Below are positions 43,695-56,075 of a stretch of DNA of 64,000 nucleotides, one piece after another. Numbering within the stretch: position 1 is the first letter of the stretch; every line of letters starts with the position of its first letter. The stretch comes from UBA8199 sp964507045. Its GTDB lineage: Bacteria > Verrucomicrobiota > Verrucomicrobiia > Limisphaerales > UBA8199. Under the pieces are notes generated by a model. It did not search any database, was not told where the DNA came from, and saw nothing but the letters and a program-made list of their open reading frames with translations. Location: assembly GCA_964507045.1 (NCBI GenBank), contig CAZDOO010000018.1:1-64000 (forward strand), in the 5' to 3' direction. The position numbers and the translations under genes are program-made.

Positions 43695-44939
43695 ATGAAC
43701 ACCGCTATTTCAAGGCCAATTAGCGCGCCCAGCCCCGCCCGGTTGATGTCCCTGGACGTGTTTCGCGGCGCGACGATTGCCGCCATGATCCTGGTGAACA
43801 ACCCCGGCAACTGGAGCGCCGCCTACAAACCGCTGCTCCATGCCGAGTGGCACGGCTGGACGTTCACCGACCTCATCTTTCCGTTCTTCCTCTGGATCGT
43901 CGGCGTCGCCATCCCGCTTTCCACCGCGCGCCGCCTGGAGCAAGGCCAGAGCCGCCGACAGCTCCTCCTGCATGCGCTGCGCCGCTCGGTGATCATTTTC
44001 GCGCTGGGCTTCTTCCTTAACTCGTTCGGCTATCTGATTGACGGCTCGCTCTTCCGCGACGGCTTCCCAGCCTGGCTGCACAACTACGCCACCACCGTCC
44101 GCATCCCGGGCGTGCTCCAGCGCATCGGCATCTGCTACTTCCTCGCGATGTTGATCTACCTGGGGACTGGCATCCGGGGCCAGGCGATCTGGATCGTGGG
44201 CCTGCTCGCCGGCTACTGGGCGCTGATGATCGTGGGGCCTCTGCTTGGCGGCGGCGCCGGCGGCCTGGGCGAGCACGGCAATTTCTGCGAGTTCATTGAC
44301 AGCCTCGTGCTCAACGGCAAGACCATCGGCCAGCACGTCTGGAGCGGCGGCAAGACCTGGGACCCGGAAGGCATCTTCAGCACCGTCCCGGCAGTGGCCA
44401 CCTGCCTGTTCGGAATCATGACCGGCCATTTGCTCCGGTCCCGGCTAACGCCGGAAGCGAAGACGGCTTGGCTGTTCGTGGGAGGCAACCTGCTGCTCTT
44501 TGCGGGGGTGGTGCTGGACATCTGGCTGCCCATCAACAAGAAGCTCTGGACCAGCTCCTACGCCGTGTTCATGGCCGGCATGGCGCTGAACTGTTTCGCG
44601 GTCAGCTTCTGGCTGGTGGATGTGCAAGGCTGGCGCAAATGGGCCAAGCCGTTCGCCGTCTACGGCATGAACGCGATCGCGGTTTTCATGCTGGCGGGCC
44701 TGCTCGGCCGCATCTCCCTCACCGTGAAGCTGACAAACGCCGCCGGTGAAAAGGTCGCGCTCAAGACATATCTTTACGACCACCTTTGCGCCCCTTTCGC
44801 CAGTCCCGACACCGCGCCTTGCTTTGGGTTCCTGGCCAGCCCCAACAACGCCTCGCTGCTGTGGGCTTTGTTCTACGTCGTGGGGCTTTACCTCGTTGCC
44901 TACGGAATGTACCGGCGCAAGTGGTTCCTTAAGTTCTAG
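43695..44939 (+). CDS. Heparan-alpha-glucosaminide N-acetyltransferase-like (DUF5009-type) membrane protein
   Basis: This 414-residue inner-membrane protein has ten or so membrane segments. It opens with LMSLDVFRGATIAAMILVNN, the R-x-x-SLDxFRG motif shared by the HGSNAT/YeiB-like acyltransferase families, and contains WTFTDLIFPFFLWIVGVAIP and GVLQRIGICYFLAMLIYLG. The family transfers acetyl groups to amino sugars across the membrane, so it may modify glycans. It ends in a TAG that directly abuts the stop of the convergent oxidoreductase, with no gap. Confidence 0.88.
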   Translation: MNTAISRPISAPSPARLMSLDVFRGATIAAMILVNNPGNWSAAYKPLLHAEWHGWTFTDLIFPFFLWIVGVAIPLSTARRLEQGQSRRQLLLHALRRSVIIFALGFFLNSFGYLIDGSLFRDGFPAWLHNYATTVRIPGVLQRIGICYFLAMLIYLGTGIRGQAIWIVGLLAGYWALMIVGPLLGGGAGGLGEHGNFCEFIDSLVLNGKTIGQHVWSGGKTWDPEGIFSTVPAVATCLFGIMTGHLLRSRLTPEAKTAWLFVGGNLLLFAGVVLDIWLPINKKLWTSSYAVFMAGMALNCFAVSFWLVDVQGWRKWAKPFAVYGMNAIAVFMLAGLLGRISLTVKLTNAAGEKVALKTYLYDHLCAPFASPDTAPCFGFLASPNNASLLWALFYVVGLYLVAYGMYRRKWFLKF

Positions 44940-46376
44940 TCAAAACCGCGCCACCTGCCAGCCCTCGCGATAACGGCGCTGGAGAAGACGGTTCGCTTCG
45001 GGGCTGTCGCTGACTCGCAGGCGCGAGCTGTCCCACTCCAGTTTCCGCCCCGGCACCCGGATCGCCACCGTCCCCAGGAGGATTGCCTCCGTCATCGGGC
45101 CCGTCTGGGCGAAGTGCGACTCCGTCTTCTCACCGCCGAGGCAGGCATCCACGAAATGATGGTAATGATCGCGCTCCGGCAGCTTGGGCCGCTCGACCTT
45201 GCTGAACTTCTCTTCCGGCAACAACTGCGGCGCCGCGCCGTGGCCGATCAGCAGCGAACCTTCCGTCCCGATCAGGATCGAGGACTCCGGCGGGTATTCC
45301 TTCAGGTCGTCCGAGTAGAGCTTGCGGATGCGCTCCGGCGGGTAGTAGTCGCCGTCAAACCACTCCAGCACCAGTTCCTTGCCTTCGATCCTCTCATTGC
45401 CCGGGAACGTCCAGATGATATGGTCGCCTTGCGGCCAGGTGTCGGCCCGGCGCGCCGGTGAGTTCTGCCACGACTCCTGCACTTCCGCCCAGACGCTCTT
45501 CGGCGCCTTCAGCCCCAGCCCTTTCCAGACCGGGTCGAAGATATGGCACCCGATGTCCCCCGACCAACCGGTGCCGAAGTCCTGCCACGCACGCCACTTG
45601 GTCGGATGGTAAATCTCCGGCGCGTAAGGCCGGCTCGGGGCGCTGCCGATCCAAAGGTCCCACTTCAGCGATGCGGGCGGCTCCTGGCCTGCCGTCGGGC
45701 GCGGCCCCTGAAGCCGGTATGTCTCGATCGCTCCCGGCCGGTTCGAGCAGAGATAGGCGTGCGTCACCTTGCCGATCCGCCCTTCTCTGAGCCACTGGAC
45801 GGCGGTGCGCTCCCGCACCGTCGAGGCGACCTGCGTGCCGAGTTGGGTAATAACGCCCTGCTGGACCGCCGCCTGAGTCAGCGCACGCACCTCCGCCACG
45901 TCATGGCACAGGGGCTTTTGACAATAAACGTGCTTGCCTCTCTCGACTGCGCTGTAGGCGATCGAGAAATGCGTGTGATCCGGCACGGCAACGTTGACCG
46001 AGTCAACCCGGCTGCCCTCCTTGTCGAGCAGCTCCCGCCAGTCGGTGTAAAGCCGCGCGCCGGGAACGGTCTTGGCTGCCTTGTCGAGCGTGTTGGTATC
46101 CACGTCGCACAACGCCACGATCTCCACGCGCTTGTGCGCCAGGAACCTTTGCAGGTCAACGGCGCCCATGCCCCACACGCCAATGCAGGCGTGATTCAGC
46201 CTGCTGTTGGGCGAAATGATCCGGGGCGCCCCCAGCGCGCTGACGCGTGCCAGAAAAAAGGGCGCGGCGGCGGCCGCCGCTGTCGTCCGCAGGAATTGGC
46301 GGCGAGACCAGTTCCGCGCTGTGCCGCTATGCAAGGAAAGTGCCTGTGAGGAAGAAGCCGTTGTCCGGTCGTTCAT
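44940..46376 (-). CDS. Tat-exported Gfo/Idh/MocA family oxidoreductase (third copy)
   Basis: This 478-residue protein has a twin-arginine signal (SRRQFLRTTAAAAAAPFFLA). The Rossmann region reads ACIGVWGMGAVDLQRF and VEIVALCDVD, and the C-terminal domain contains GWSGDIGCHIFDPVW. In the EKP motif the glutamate is glutamine (VYCQKPLCHD); the lysine that acts with the cofactor is kept. The protein is of the same general type as the other two copies but only distantly similar to them. The 231-nt gap upstream holds no gene I can support. Confidence 0.9.
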   Translation of the reverse strand: MNDRTTASSSQALSLHSGTARNWSRRQFLRTTAAAAAAPFFLARVSALGAPRIISPNSRLNHACIGVWGMGAVDLQRFLAHKRVEIVALCDVDTNTLDKAAKTVPGARLYTDWRELLDKEGSRVDSVNVAVPDHTHFSIAYSAVERGKHVYCQKPLCHDVAEVRALTQAAVQQGVITQLGTQVASTVRERTAVQWLREGRIGKVTHAYLCSNRPGAIETYRLQGPRPTAGQEPPASLKWDLWIGSAPSRPYAPEIYHPTKWRAWQDFGTGWSGDIGCHIFDPVWKGLGLKAPKSVWAEVQESWQNSPARRADTWPQGDHIIWTFPGNERIEGKELVLEWFDGDYYPPERIRKLYSDDLKEYPPESSILIGTEGSLLIGHGAAPQLLPEEKFSKVERPKLPERDHYHHFVDACLGGEKTESHFAQTGPMTEAILLGTVAIRVPGRKLEWDSSRLRVSDSPEANRLLQRRYREGWQVARF

Positions 46377-46607
46377 GCCGGCAGGTTGTTAGAAGCGCAC
46401 AGTAAGTTCAAGCCTTTCTACAAGGTAAGGAGCAGCCCGCCCTTCAAACCAGGCACTCAAATAAACTGTGCCACCCAACCAAGCTGTGGAAGCTTTGCAT
46501 CCGCAGCGTGAGCTAACCCGACCGGCGCGCCGAGAAGTAGCTCACGGACAGCAACGCCCAGGGACAGCCGTTTGTCCAGGCAAAGTCAATCGGGCCTTTC
46601 TGAACCT

Positions 46608-47228
46608 TCAACGCCATCGTCTACAGGCGGCCCGAACGCCGAAGACCACCAGCGCAAGCAGAGCCAACCCGCCGGACCCCGGTTCCGGCACCACGTTGTC
46701 AAACACAAGGTTGTCCATCGCCCAAACCCAGGATGGGATTTCAACCCGCGTCAGCCCGGAGGCAAAGTCCGAGCCGAACTGGAAGCTGGTGAAGTTGGTG
46801 GTGCCCCCTATGGGGGTCGTGAAGGTGGCTGTCACCACCGAGTTGTCGGTCTTTACCCCGATTAGACTGACGGGTATTTGTGGTGCATAAGACAGGTTTT
46901 GGGGGTCCGCAAGGTCCACCGACATCAGCCCGAAGGTGTTCCCGTTGGTCAGGCTCAACACCACGTAGTTTGATTGGCCGGCGGTGTGAAACGTCATGTA
47001 TGGCGTGCCGTTATACGGAGAATAAGGAGAATACTGGGTGCCACCGCGAAACGTAAGGTCGTACACGATGTGGGGCGGGTCGGCTGCAACGCGAAACAAC
47101 ATGCCTTGCTCGTGGTAGTTATAGGTGCCACCCAAGGAGGGGGGGATTGGATTGAACGTCACCGTGCCTTGACCTTCGGCCTGTCCTCCGAGCAGAAACA
47201 AGGCGGTTAGAATGAGAAACCATCGCAT
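46608..47228 (-). CDS. PEP-CTERM sorting domain protein (third)
   Basis: This 206-residue exported protein has a signal peptide (MRWFLILTALFLLGGQAEGQ) and a beta-rich body (VTFNPIPPSLGGTYNYHEQG; VVLSLTNGNTFGLMSVDLAD). The C-terminal signal is VVPEPGSGGLALLALVVFGV followed by RAACRRWR. The ATG at 47228 starts the signal peptide directly; ATGs at 47243 and 47270 are in frame but less natural. The function is unknown, and it is presumably sorted by the same exosortase as the other two PEP-CTERM proteins. Confidence 0.85.
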   Translation of the reverse strand: MRWFLILTALFLLGGQAEGQGTVTFNPIPPSLGGTYNYHEQGMLFRVAADPPHIVYDLTFRGGTQYSPYSPYNGTPYMTFHTAGQSNYVVLSLTNGNTFGLMSVDLADPQNLSYAPQIPVSLIGVKTDNSVVTATFTTPIGGTTNFTSFQFGSDFASGLTRVEIPSWVWAMDNLVFDNVVPEPGSGGLALLALVVFGVRAACRRWR

Positions 47229-47414
47229 TAACGTACCGGGCATTAGAATGAAGTTTCTTGCTGACAACAAAAGCAGTCAACTGGAAAAAGCGCACCGTGC
47301 CGGGAGCGCCGAATTCGTCCTGCCGCCGCAGCCCGGGCGGTGGCAGTGCCCAGGTGGGGCGGTGGGTTTCAAGTGGCGCTTGCATGACAGGCGGCTTTCG
47401 CTCAGGTTGGAGCG

Positions 47415-47945
47415 ATGAAGCATTGGCGCATCCTGGCGGTTGGACTGGCGATGTCGCTGCTGGGAGGCTGCGCCGGCGGGTGCCGGAAAGCGCCGCCGGC
47501 GGCAACGGGAGCCGAGACGGCACCAAGGCTGCCCACCACCGCGCAATCGAAACTGCAGACGATGAAACTCTGGCTCGGAGCCGAAGAAATGCTGGCGGAA
47601 CTGGCCTTGACCGCCGAACAAGTGCAAACCGGCATGATGTTTCGCACCAACCTGGCGGAGAACGCCGGCATGCTGTTCGTCTTCAGCGTCCCCCACCGCG
47701 CCTCATTCTGGATGAAAAACTGTCCGCTGCCGCTGTCGGCGGCCTACATTGACCCGGAGGGGATCATCCTGGAAATCCACGATCTGCAGCCCCACAACAC
47801 GAATTCGGTCGTGGCGTCCTCGGAGCAGGTCCAGTTCGTGCTGGAGACCAACCAGGGCTGGTTCGGACGGCACCACGTTACCCCGGGAATGGTCGTGCGC
47901 ACCGAACACGGGCCCTTGATGGAAACTTTCTTCAGGAGACGCTGA
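47415..47945 (+). CDS. DUF192 lipoprotein
   Basis: This 176-residue protein has a lipoprotein signal (ILAVGLAMSLLGGCAGGC, lipobox LLGGC). A DUF192 domain follows: ELALTAEQVQTGMMFRTNL, GMLFVFSVPHRASFWMKNCP and DPEGIILEIHDLQPHN. The family is small and secreted or membrane-bound, and its role is not established. Convergent with the next gene. Confidence 0.9.
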   Translation: MKHWRILAVGLAMSLLGGCAGGCRKAPPAATGAETAPRLPTTAQSKLQTMKLWLGAEEMLAELALTAEQVQTGMMFRTNLAENAGMLFVFSVPHRASFWMKNCPLPLSAAYIDPEGIILEIHDLQPHNTNSVVASSEQVQFVLETNQGWFGRHHVTPGMVVRTEHGPLMETFFRRR

Positions 47946-47973
47946 ACGCGACGCCACCGGGAACAGGGACCGC

Positions 47974-47997
47974 AGCGTGCGGCTTCGGCCTCACGCT
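47974..47997. terminator. TTCG-tetraloop hairpin at the junction of convergent genes
   Basis: AGCGTG (47974-47979) pairs with CACGCT (47992-47997), and an inner GGC/GCC stem is closed by the stable loop TTCG (47984-47987). It lies just after the DUF192 stop and overlaps the last codons of the convergent gene. No clear T-tract follows. Confidence 0.5.
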
Positions 47998-48494
47998 CTC
48001 TGGTCTAATTCGCCTTGCACAGCCTCGCTATGAACCCGGGTGAGGGCATCCTGGGCCAGCTCGAGAATTCCAGTCAGCAAGTTGACATCCCCGCTCTCCA
48101 CCAGGCTGTCCAGCCAGTCAGTAAACAGGGCTTCCGGGTGCGCCCGCGGATCCGGCAGGAGGCGCCAGCGGCGCTCGGACCAATCGTAATAGAGCCGGCT
48201 GGCATCGTAAGCGTAGGGCTTGGGCAACTGGTCCAGCAGGATCGCGAGCATGGCCCGGTCGCACCCCGCAATCACCAGCGAACCGATGAACCGCAGCTCG
48301 GCTTCCTGCGCTTCATCCAGGCGCGGCGTGTTGGCGGGGGAAAAACTCAGCCAGCCATCCTCGTGGAGTTTGAGCGCGGCCCACCAGTTGAGCCCCATTC
48401 GCTCGCACACCGCGCGAGGATTGGCAGGGAAGAGCAGCTGCTGCATGGCAGCAACTCGGGCCTTCTCCGGGTTGTCTTCGTAACTTGTGTTCAC
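47991..48494 (-). CDS. Hypothetical protein (167 aa)
   Basis: This soluble protein contains VAAMQQLLFPANPRAVCERM, LNWWAALKLHEDGWLSFSPA, DEAQEAELRFIGSLVIAGCD, AILLDQLPKPYAYDASRLYY and DWSERRWRLLPD, and is mostly alpha-helical. The middle resembles a MerR-like or helix-turn-helix layout, but I cannot name a family. The GTG at 48494 (MNTSYEDNPEKAR) is preferred because the residues after it are protein-like; a GTG at 48515 and an ATG at 48446 are alternatives. The region upstream, to 49203, is a repeat-rich gap. Confidence 0.7.
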   Translation of the reverse strand: MNTSYEDNPEKARVAAMQQLLFPANPRAVCERMGLNWWAALKLHEDGWLSFSPANTPRLDEAQEAELRFIGSLVIAGCDRAMLAILLDQLPKPYAYDASRLYYDWSERRWRLLPDPRAHPEALFTDWLDSLVESGDVNLLTGILELAQDALTRVHSEAVQGELDQRA

Positions 48495-48780
48495 GCCCGA
48501 TCTGATTACCGGCACGGCTGCGTAGTCAGATTATCGTCCTTCCGCGCCTGCCAAGCGCAAGCGCTCTACTTGCCGCCAGTTTAGCAGGACGTGGACGTAT
48601 GGGAAGGGCAAACTTCACCCCGCCGCCGCTGCGCAGCGCGCAGGCATGAAGCCCGGGAAAGAGCGCGGATATTCCTGTGCGCCTACCGGGTTGTGGGCGG
48701 GACAGGCGGACAGGAATGTCGGGGTTCCTTCAGACATACGCGCTGGCCTCGAAAGGGCATCTCCTGGCACTGCCACCCCA

Positions 48781-48882
48781 TCCCAGACGGGGAATTCGTA
48801 AATTCCTTCGGAATTGGCCGGTCCGGGCGGCCCGGAATGCGGGTCAGGCTCAAACCCGGACAATACCCCCCTCTCTACTGGC
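48781..48882 (+). repeat. Flank of palindrome 3, homologous to 16563-16668
   Basis: This is the inverted homologue of the flank of palindrome 2, sharing GGCGGCCCGGAATGCGGGT in its core and ending CTGGCTCA beside the palindrome. The rest of the gap 48495-49203 has no supportable gene. It contains short hairpins such as CGACAGAAATGTCGG at 49128-49142 and a related GACAGGAATGTCGGGG at 48710-48725, consistent with a larger composite repeat. Confidence 0.7.
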
Positions 48883-48957
48883 TCACCTCACCGTATCCTC
48901 ACCGTAGTACCTCTAATAACTTATTAGAGGTACTACGGTGAGGATACGGTGAGGTGA
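48883..48957. repeat. Perfect palindrome 3 (37-bp arms)
   Basis: The sequence is symmetrical about 48920: arms 48883-48919 and 48921-48957. The right arm reads TTATTAGAGGTACTACGGTG, then AGG, ATACGGTGAGG and TGA, continuing into a third unit (TGACGGTGAGC) outside the symmetrical part. It shares AGAGGT and the 11-bp units with palindromes 1 and 2. Confidence 0.95.
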
Positions 48958-49203
48958 CGGTGAGCTAGGCCAGGGGGGAGCGGAATATGACCCGGATCGG
49001 GAGGTTACCGGCCTTGGGGGCCATCCGGACCGGGAGCCGACGCCGGCCCTCAAGTGGTGCGGCGCGCAGTTCGGCCTGTAACAAACGCCTGTATTCCAGT
49101 CGGCCCGGCCAGGAGTTGACCGGCGGGGCCGACAGAAATGTCGGCGCATTCTCCTCGCAACGCATGTGGTGGTAGCACCAAAACACGTCCCGGCGCCACC
49201 ATC

Positions 49204-50139
49204 CTACCGCGACGCGAGGCGCAACTGGCTGAGCTTGACGCCTTCGCGACGTGCAAGTGTCGCCTCCACCCGGGGAACGTACATCTGCGTCTCCGCCGGC
49301 AAATGGGTGGCAATGGCGTCAAAGCTCCGCGCCTTGCGGCGTTGCAGGAGCCGCTGGACCGTGCCCTCGCCGGCATTATAAGCAGCCAACGCCAGCCGCC
49401 AGTCTTTGAACTGGGAGTGGAGGTCGGCCAGGTAATTGGCCGCAGCGCGCGCGCTGGCATCCGGCCGCAGCCGATGGTCCAACGGCCAGGTGCGGAGTCC
49501 ATACCGTTTGGCGGTCGCCGGCATGAGTTGAAACAGTCCTGCCGCGCCCGCGGGGCTGCGCGCCCTGGGATCAAACGAAGATTCGACCTCCGCAATCCAA
49601 ACGAGCTCGGGCGGCACGTTTTGCGACGCGAAGATGGGTTTCAGGCGGGTCACGTAGTTGGTGGCCGCGCGGGGCCAGGGGCGGTCCACAAGTTTCCTGA
49701 CCCAGATCTCGCGTTCCGTCTTCGGCGCCGGGTTCGGAATCGGCGGCAGTGGACGGCCCGGCTCGGCTTTCGGCGGCGGAGTGCTCCGCTGAACCTGTTC
49801 GGCCACTTCCAGGTAATCCAACCGTGCCTTGAGCCAGGCGGCGTACGGCTGCGTCTCCTCGTGACTCTCCAACAGCGGCAACACTGCCTTGGCGGTGACA
49901 TCGAGAGATGCCAGGTCCACGACATACTCGCCCTCGAACCGCTTCTGGATGTCCTCAAAGAGCTGCGTCACCTTGTCCCGATCCACCCCGTCCAGCAGCC
50001 GCAGAGTATCCTCATCCAGGTTCTCCCTGGCCCACTGCTCCGCGGATTGGACCGCATCGTCAAAGGTCATCGTGTCCTCCTGGCCGAAGGCCAGGACCAA
50101 GCCCAGCAGCAGCAACCCCAGGCAACAGCTTCTTTTCAT
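49204..50139 (-). CDS. Lytic transglycosylase (SLT-type)
   Basis: This 311-residue exported protein has a signal peptide (CCLGLLLLGLVLAFGQ), an alpha-helical N-terminal part and a C-terminal transglycosylase domain. The catalytic glutamate is in ELVWIAEVESSFDPRARSPA, followed by GAAGLFQLMPATAKRYGL and RLALAAYNAGEGTVQRL. It should cleave peptidoglycan with anhydro-sugar formation. The ATG at 50139 begins the signal peptide; the frame continues upstream through the divergent gap without support. It is divergent from the molybdoenzyme gene. Confidence 0.92.
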   Translation of the reverse strand: MKRSCCLGLLLLGLVLAFGQEDTMTFDDAVQSAEQWARENLDEDTLRLLDGVDRDKVTQLFEDIQKRFEGEYVVDLASLDVTAKAVLPLLESHEETQPYAAWLKARLDYLEVAEQVQRSTPPPKAEPGRPLPPIPNPAPKTEREIWVRKLVDRPWPRAATNYVTRLKPIFASQNVPPELVWIAEVESSFDPRARSPAGAAGLFQLMPATAKRYGLRTWPLDHRLRPDASARAAANYLADLHSQFKDWRLALAAYNAGEGTVQRLLQRRKARSFDAIATHLPAETQMYVPRVEATLARREGVKLSQLRLASR

Positions 50140-50239
50140 GACGGGCAGGCTAATACAGTCTTTGCCGCAAAGCAGCAATCGGCTTGCTTGTATTTCGTTT
50201 ACAGCCCCCTCTCCCCGGTTTACCGTTAACCGACCTGCT

Positions 50240-54097
<3,858 letters not shown>

Positions 54098-54183
54098 CCG
54101 CAGGTCGGCGCACTCCAGCCGGTTGGCGCCGCCGCCGAAACCCTGCTCGACATCCTCTGTGGGAACCGTTACCTTCATCAGTG

Positions 54184-54429
54184 ATGACAACGACTGCGGA
54201 AGTCAAGGACGTGGGCAGACGACTTGCCGAGTTGGTTGAGCGTGTTCGAGCTGGCGACGAGGTGCTGCTGACTCAAGAGAACAAACTCGTGGCCAAACTC
54301 GTGCCGGCCTCTCAGCAAGAGCCACCACCCCAGGCACGGCTCAAGCTTCGTTCGCTCAAAGGCCACCGGGTCTTGACTCCTGTCATTTCCCAGGCTGAGC
54401 TTGCTCAAGAGCTGTTTGGGCAGCAATGA
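54184..54429 (+). CDS. Phd/YefM-type antitoxin
   Basis: This 81-residue protein has the short Phd-like N-terminal DNA-binding fold (TTAEVKDVGRRLAELVERVR, AGDEVLLTQENKLVAKLVPA) and a flexible C-terminal tail. It overlaps the PIN toxin by 4 nt (ATGA), the standard antitoxin-first arrangement. It should neutralise the toxin and repress the operon. A GTG at 54181 directly before the ATG is an equally possible start. It lies 86 nt after the molybdoenzyme gene in the same direction. Confidence 0.88.
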   Translation: MTTTAEVKDVGRRLAELVERVRAGDEVLLTQENKLVAKLVPASQQEPPPQARLKLRSLKGHRVLTPVISQAELAQELFGQQ

Positions 54430-54854
54430 CTGGCTTGGATTGCAACGTCCTTGTCCAGCTTGCCTTGGCGGACCATCCCGCCAATCCCCGAACCGTCGCC
54501 GCTGTGCAAGCCGAAGCCCAGCGCACTGGTCGTCTGGCCTTCCCGCCTCTGGTTGTGACGGAATTCCTGCACGTGGTTACCGATGACCGGCGGTTTGTGC
54601 CACCCTTGACGATGATCGAGGCGCTGGACTGGATCGAAGAGTTTCTCGCCAACCCTTCCGTCACCCTCCTCCAACCCACCCAGGAAAGCCTCCGTCAGGC
54701 CCTGCGCTGGATGCGGGAGTTTAACCTCGGTCGAAAGCGCATCCTCGACACGCATCTGGCTGCCGTTCTCCACACCGCCGGCGCCCACCGTCTCCTCACA
54801 TCAAACCCAGGCGACTTCTCGGTGTTTGGCGTCCTCGAAACCATCACACCGTAA
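54426..54854 (+). CDS. vapC: PIN-domain toxin ribonuclease (VapC family)
   Basis: This 142-residue protein has the PIN acidic residues in order: Asp in TGLDCNVLVQL, Glu in VVTEFLHVV, Asp in RILDTHLAAVL, and Asp in NPGDFSVFG. It should be a metal-dependent ribonuclease inhibited by the upstream antitoxin, with which it is translationally coupled. It appears intact and of normal length. Confidence 0.9.
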   Translation: MTGLDCNVLVQLALADHPANPRTVAAVQAEAQRTGRLAFPPLVVTEFLHVVTDDRRFVPPLTMIEALDWIEEFLANPSVTLLQPTQESLRQALRWMREFNLGRKRILDTHLAAVLHTAGAHRLLTSNPGDFSVFGVLETITP

Positions 54855-54870
54855 CGGAAAGCGGCGGCAA

Positions 54871-54927
54871 ACCGCAAAGAACGCAAAGAGGCAATGCTCT
54901 CTATGTGATCTCTGTGTTCTTTGCGGT
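54871..54927. repeat. Small inverted repeat (CCGCAAAGAACGCAAAG type)
   Basis: ACCGCAAAGAACGCAAAGAG (54871-54890) pairs imperfectly with CTCTGTGTTCTTTGCGGT (54910-54927). The gap 54855-55222 otherwise holds no supportable gene. The A-rich motif CGCAAAGAACGCAAAG recurs in genomes of several phyla as a dispersed hairpin (from memory). Confidence 0.55.
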
Positions 54928-55222
54928 CAGCTCCTCTACGCCTGTTCCAGCGCTCAAAGCCCGGCGGCCGGCCGCAAGCCCATAACACCCCCTACCCGCA
55001 CCGTTGCTCCTAGCAAATTCCCAAGATGCTCCTGGCTTGTTCCTAGCCACTTTCGGAGTCTCTCCCCTGCCCTTCCACTCTCGCCCCACGCCCGGGCTTG
55101 GGTCCATGTCACCTCGCACCACAGTGGCGACCCGAAACACGCCGGTCTCCGGTAAAGAGCCCCAAAGCGGGCCCAAGGTTACAACAATTCGAGGTTGTTC
55201 GAGCGCGGTTTGTTCAAACCGG

Positions 55223-56059
55223 CTATAGACGCCCTATGGCCGTGAGGATGCCGTGGAGCAGGGCGTGGGGATTGGGCGGACAGCCGGGGATATAGGCGTC
55301 CACGGGCACGACTTTGTCCACGCCGCCCAGGCTGGCGTAGTTCTGACCGAAGATGCCGCCGCTGCACGCACAGGCGCCCACCGCTACGACGAGCCGCGGG
55401 GCAGGCGTCGCGTCATAAGTCTTGCGCAAGGCCAGTTCCATATTGCGAGAAACCGGGCCGGTGACCAGCAACATGTCAGCGTGCCGGGGCGAGGCGACGA
55501 AGTGAATGCCGAAGCGCTCAATGTCATAGACCGGGCTGTTCAGGCCAACAATCTCCACCTCGCACCCATTGCAGGAGCCGGCATCCACTTCCCGGATGTG
55601 CAGCGAGCGGCCCAGCACCTTGTCTATCCGGGCCTTCAACTGCAAGCCGATGGTATCACTGGCTGAGGGCTGAGGGTTGAGGGTTGAGGGTTGAGGGCTC
55701 AGCAGTTTGGCCTGAGTGCCACCGGGGGCGAGTTGGTACTGGACCGTCGTCACAACATCCGCTTTGCGCCTTGCGGCCAGCTCGCAGGCACTGGTCATGC
55801 GAATGGCGGGGTCGGCTTCCGCGCACATGCCGCAGAAGGTGCACTTGCCGAGGTCCAGGGTTACGCTGCGCGTGCCCTTGTCGTCCGCGGATGCCAAGGC
55901 CCCCGTCGGGCAGGCGGCGACGGCTGGCCGCGCGTCCTTCCAGGCGGAATAATCAATCTCGGGCCGCCCGCGCGACCGGCTGCACACCTGCGCCGGAGTC
56001 GCCGGGTAGTCGGTGGTCACAACGCCCGTAGTCAGACTTTTATGTAAGATGTCAAACAT
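55223..56059 (-). CDS. hyfI: Ferredoxin-NuoB/HycG fusion subunit of a hydrogenase-like complex
   Basis: This 278-residue cytoplasmic-side subunit has an N-terminal ferredoxin domain (residues 20-90) and a NuoB/HycG domain (150-278). In the NuoB part the proximal [4Fe-4S] ligands are kept: CNGCEVEI (163, 166), GACACSGG (230) and PGCPPNP (260). In the ferredoxin part cluster II ligands C50, C73, C76 and C79 are kept, whereas the cluster I positions are W40, A43, A46 and D83, so only one cluster can be bound. A heptamer repeat tract (55664-55698) encodes the linker PQPSTLNPQPS. It starts 16 nt after HyfG and is last in the operon. Confidence 0.88.
   Translation of the reverse strand: MFDILHKSLTTGVVTTDYPATPAQVCSRSRGRPEIDYSAWKDARPAVAACPTGALASADDKGTRSVTLDLGKCTFCGMCAEADPAIRMTSACELAARRKADVVTTVQYQLAPGGTQAKLLSPQPSTLNPQPSASDTIGLQLKARIDKVLGRSLHIREVDAGSCNGCEVEIVGLNSPVYDIERFGIHFVASPRHADMLLVTGPVSRNMELALRKTYDATPAPRLVVAVGACACSGGIFGQNYASLGGVDKVVPVDAYIPGCPPNPHALLHGILTAIGRL
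55664..55698. repeat. Five tandem heptamers TGAGGGT/C inside the hyfI-like gene
   Basis: Five units (TGAGGGC, three of TGAGGGT, TGAGGGC) run from 55664 to 55698 without interruption. They are read through in frame on the minus strand as residues about 121-132 (SPQPSTLNPQPS), exactly in the linker between the ferredoxin and NuoB-like domains. Confidence 0.9.
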
Positions 56060-56075
56060 GGGTTATGCGTGCTGG

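Noticed and set aside
3407..48957. CRISPR repeats as an explanation of the palindromes
   Set aside because: Single copies tens of kb apart, no regular spacers and no cas genes.
49889..50239. N-terminal extension of the molybdoenzyme reading frame
   Set aside because: It is antisense to the transglycosylase and has no similarity to a [2Fe-2S] domain; the ATG at 50240 starts the ferredoxin fold.
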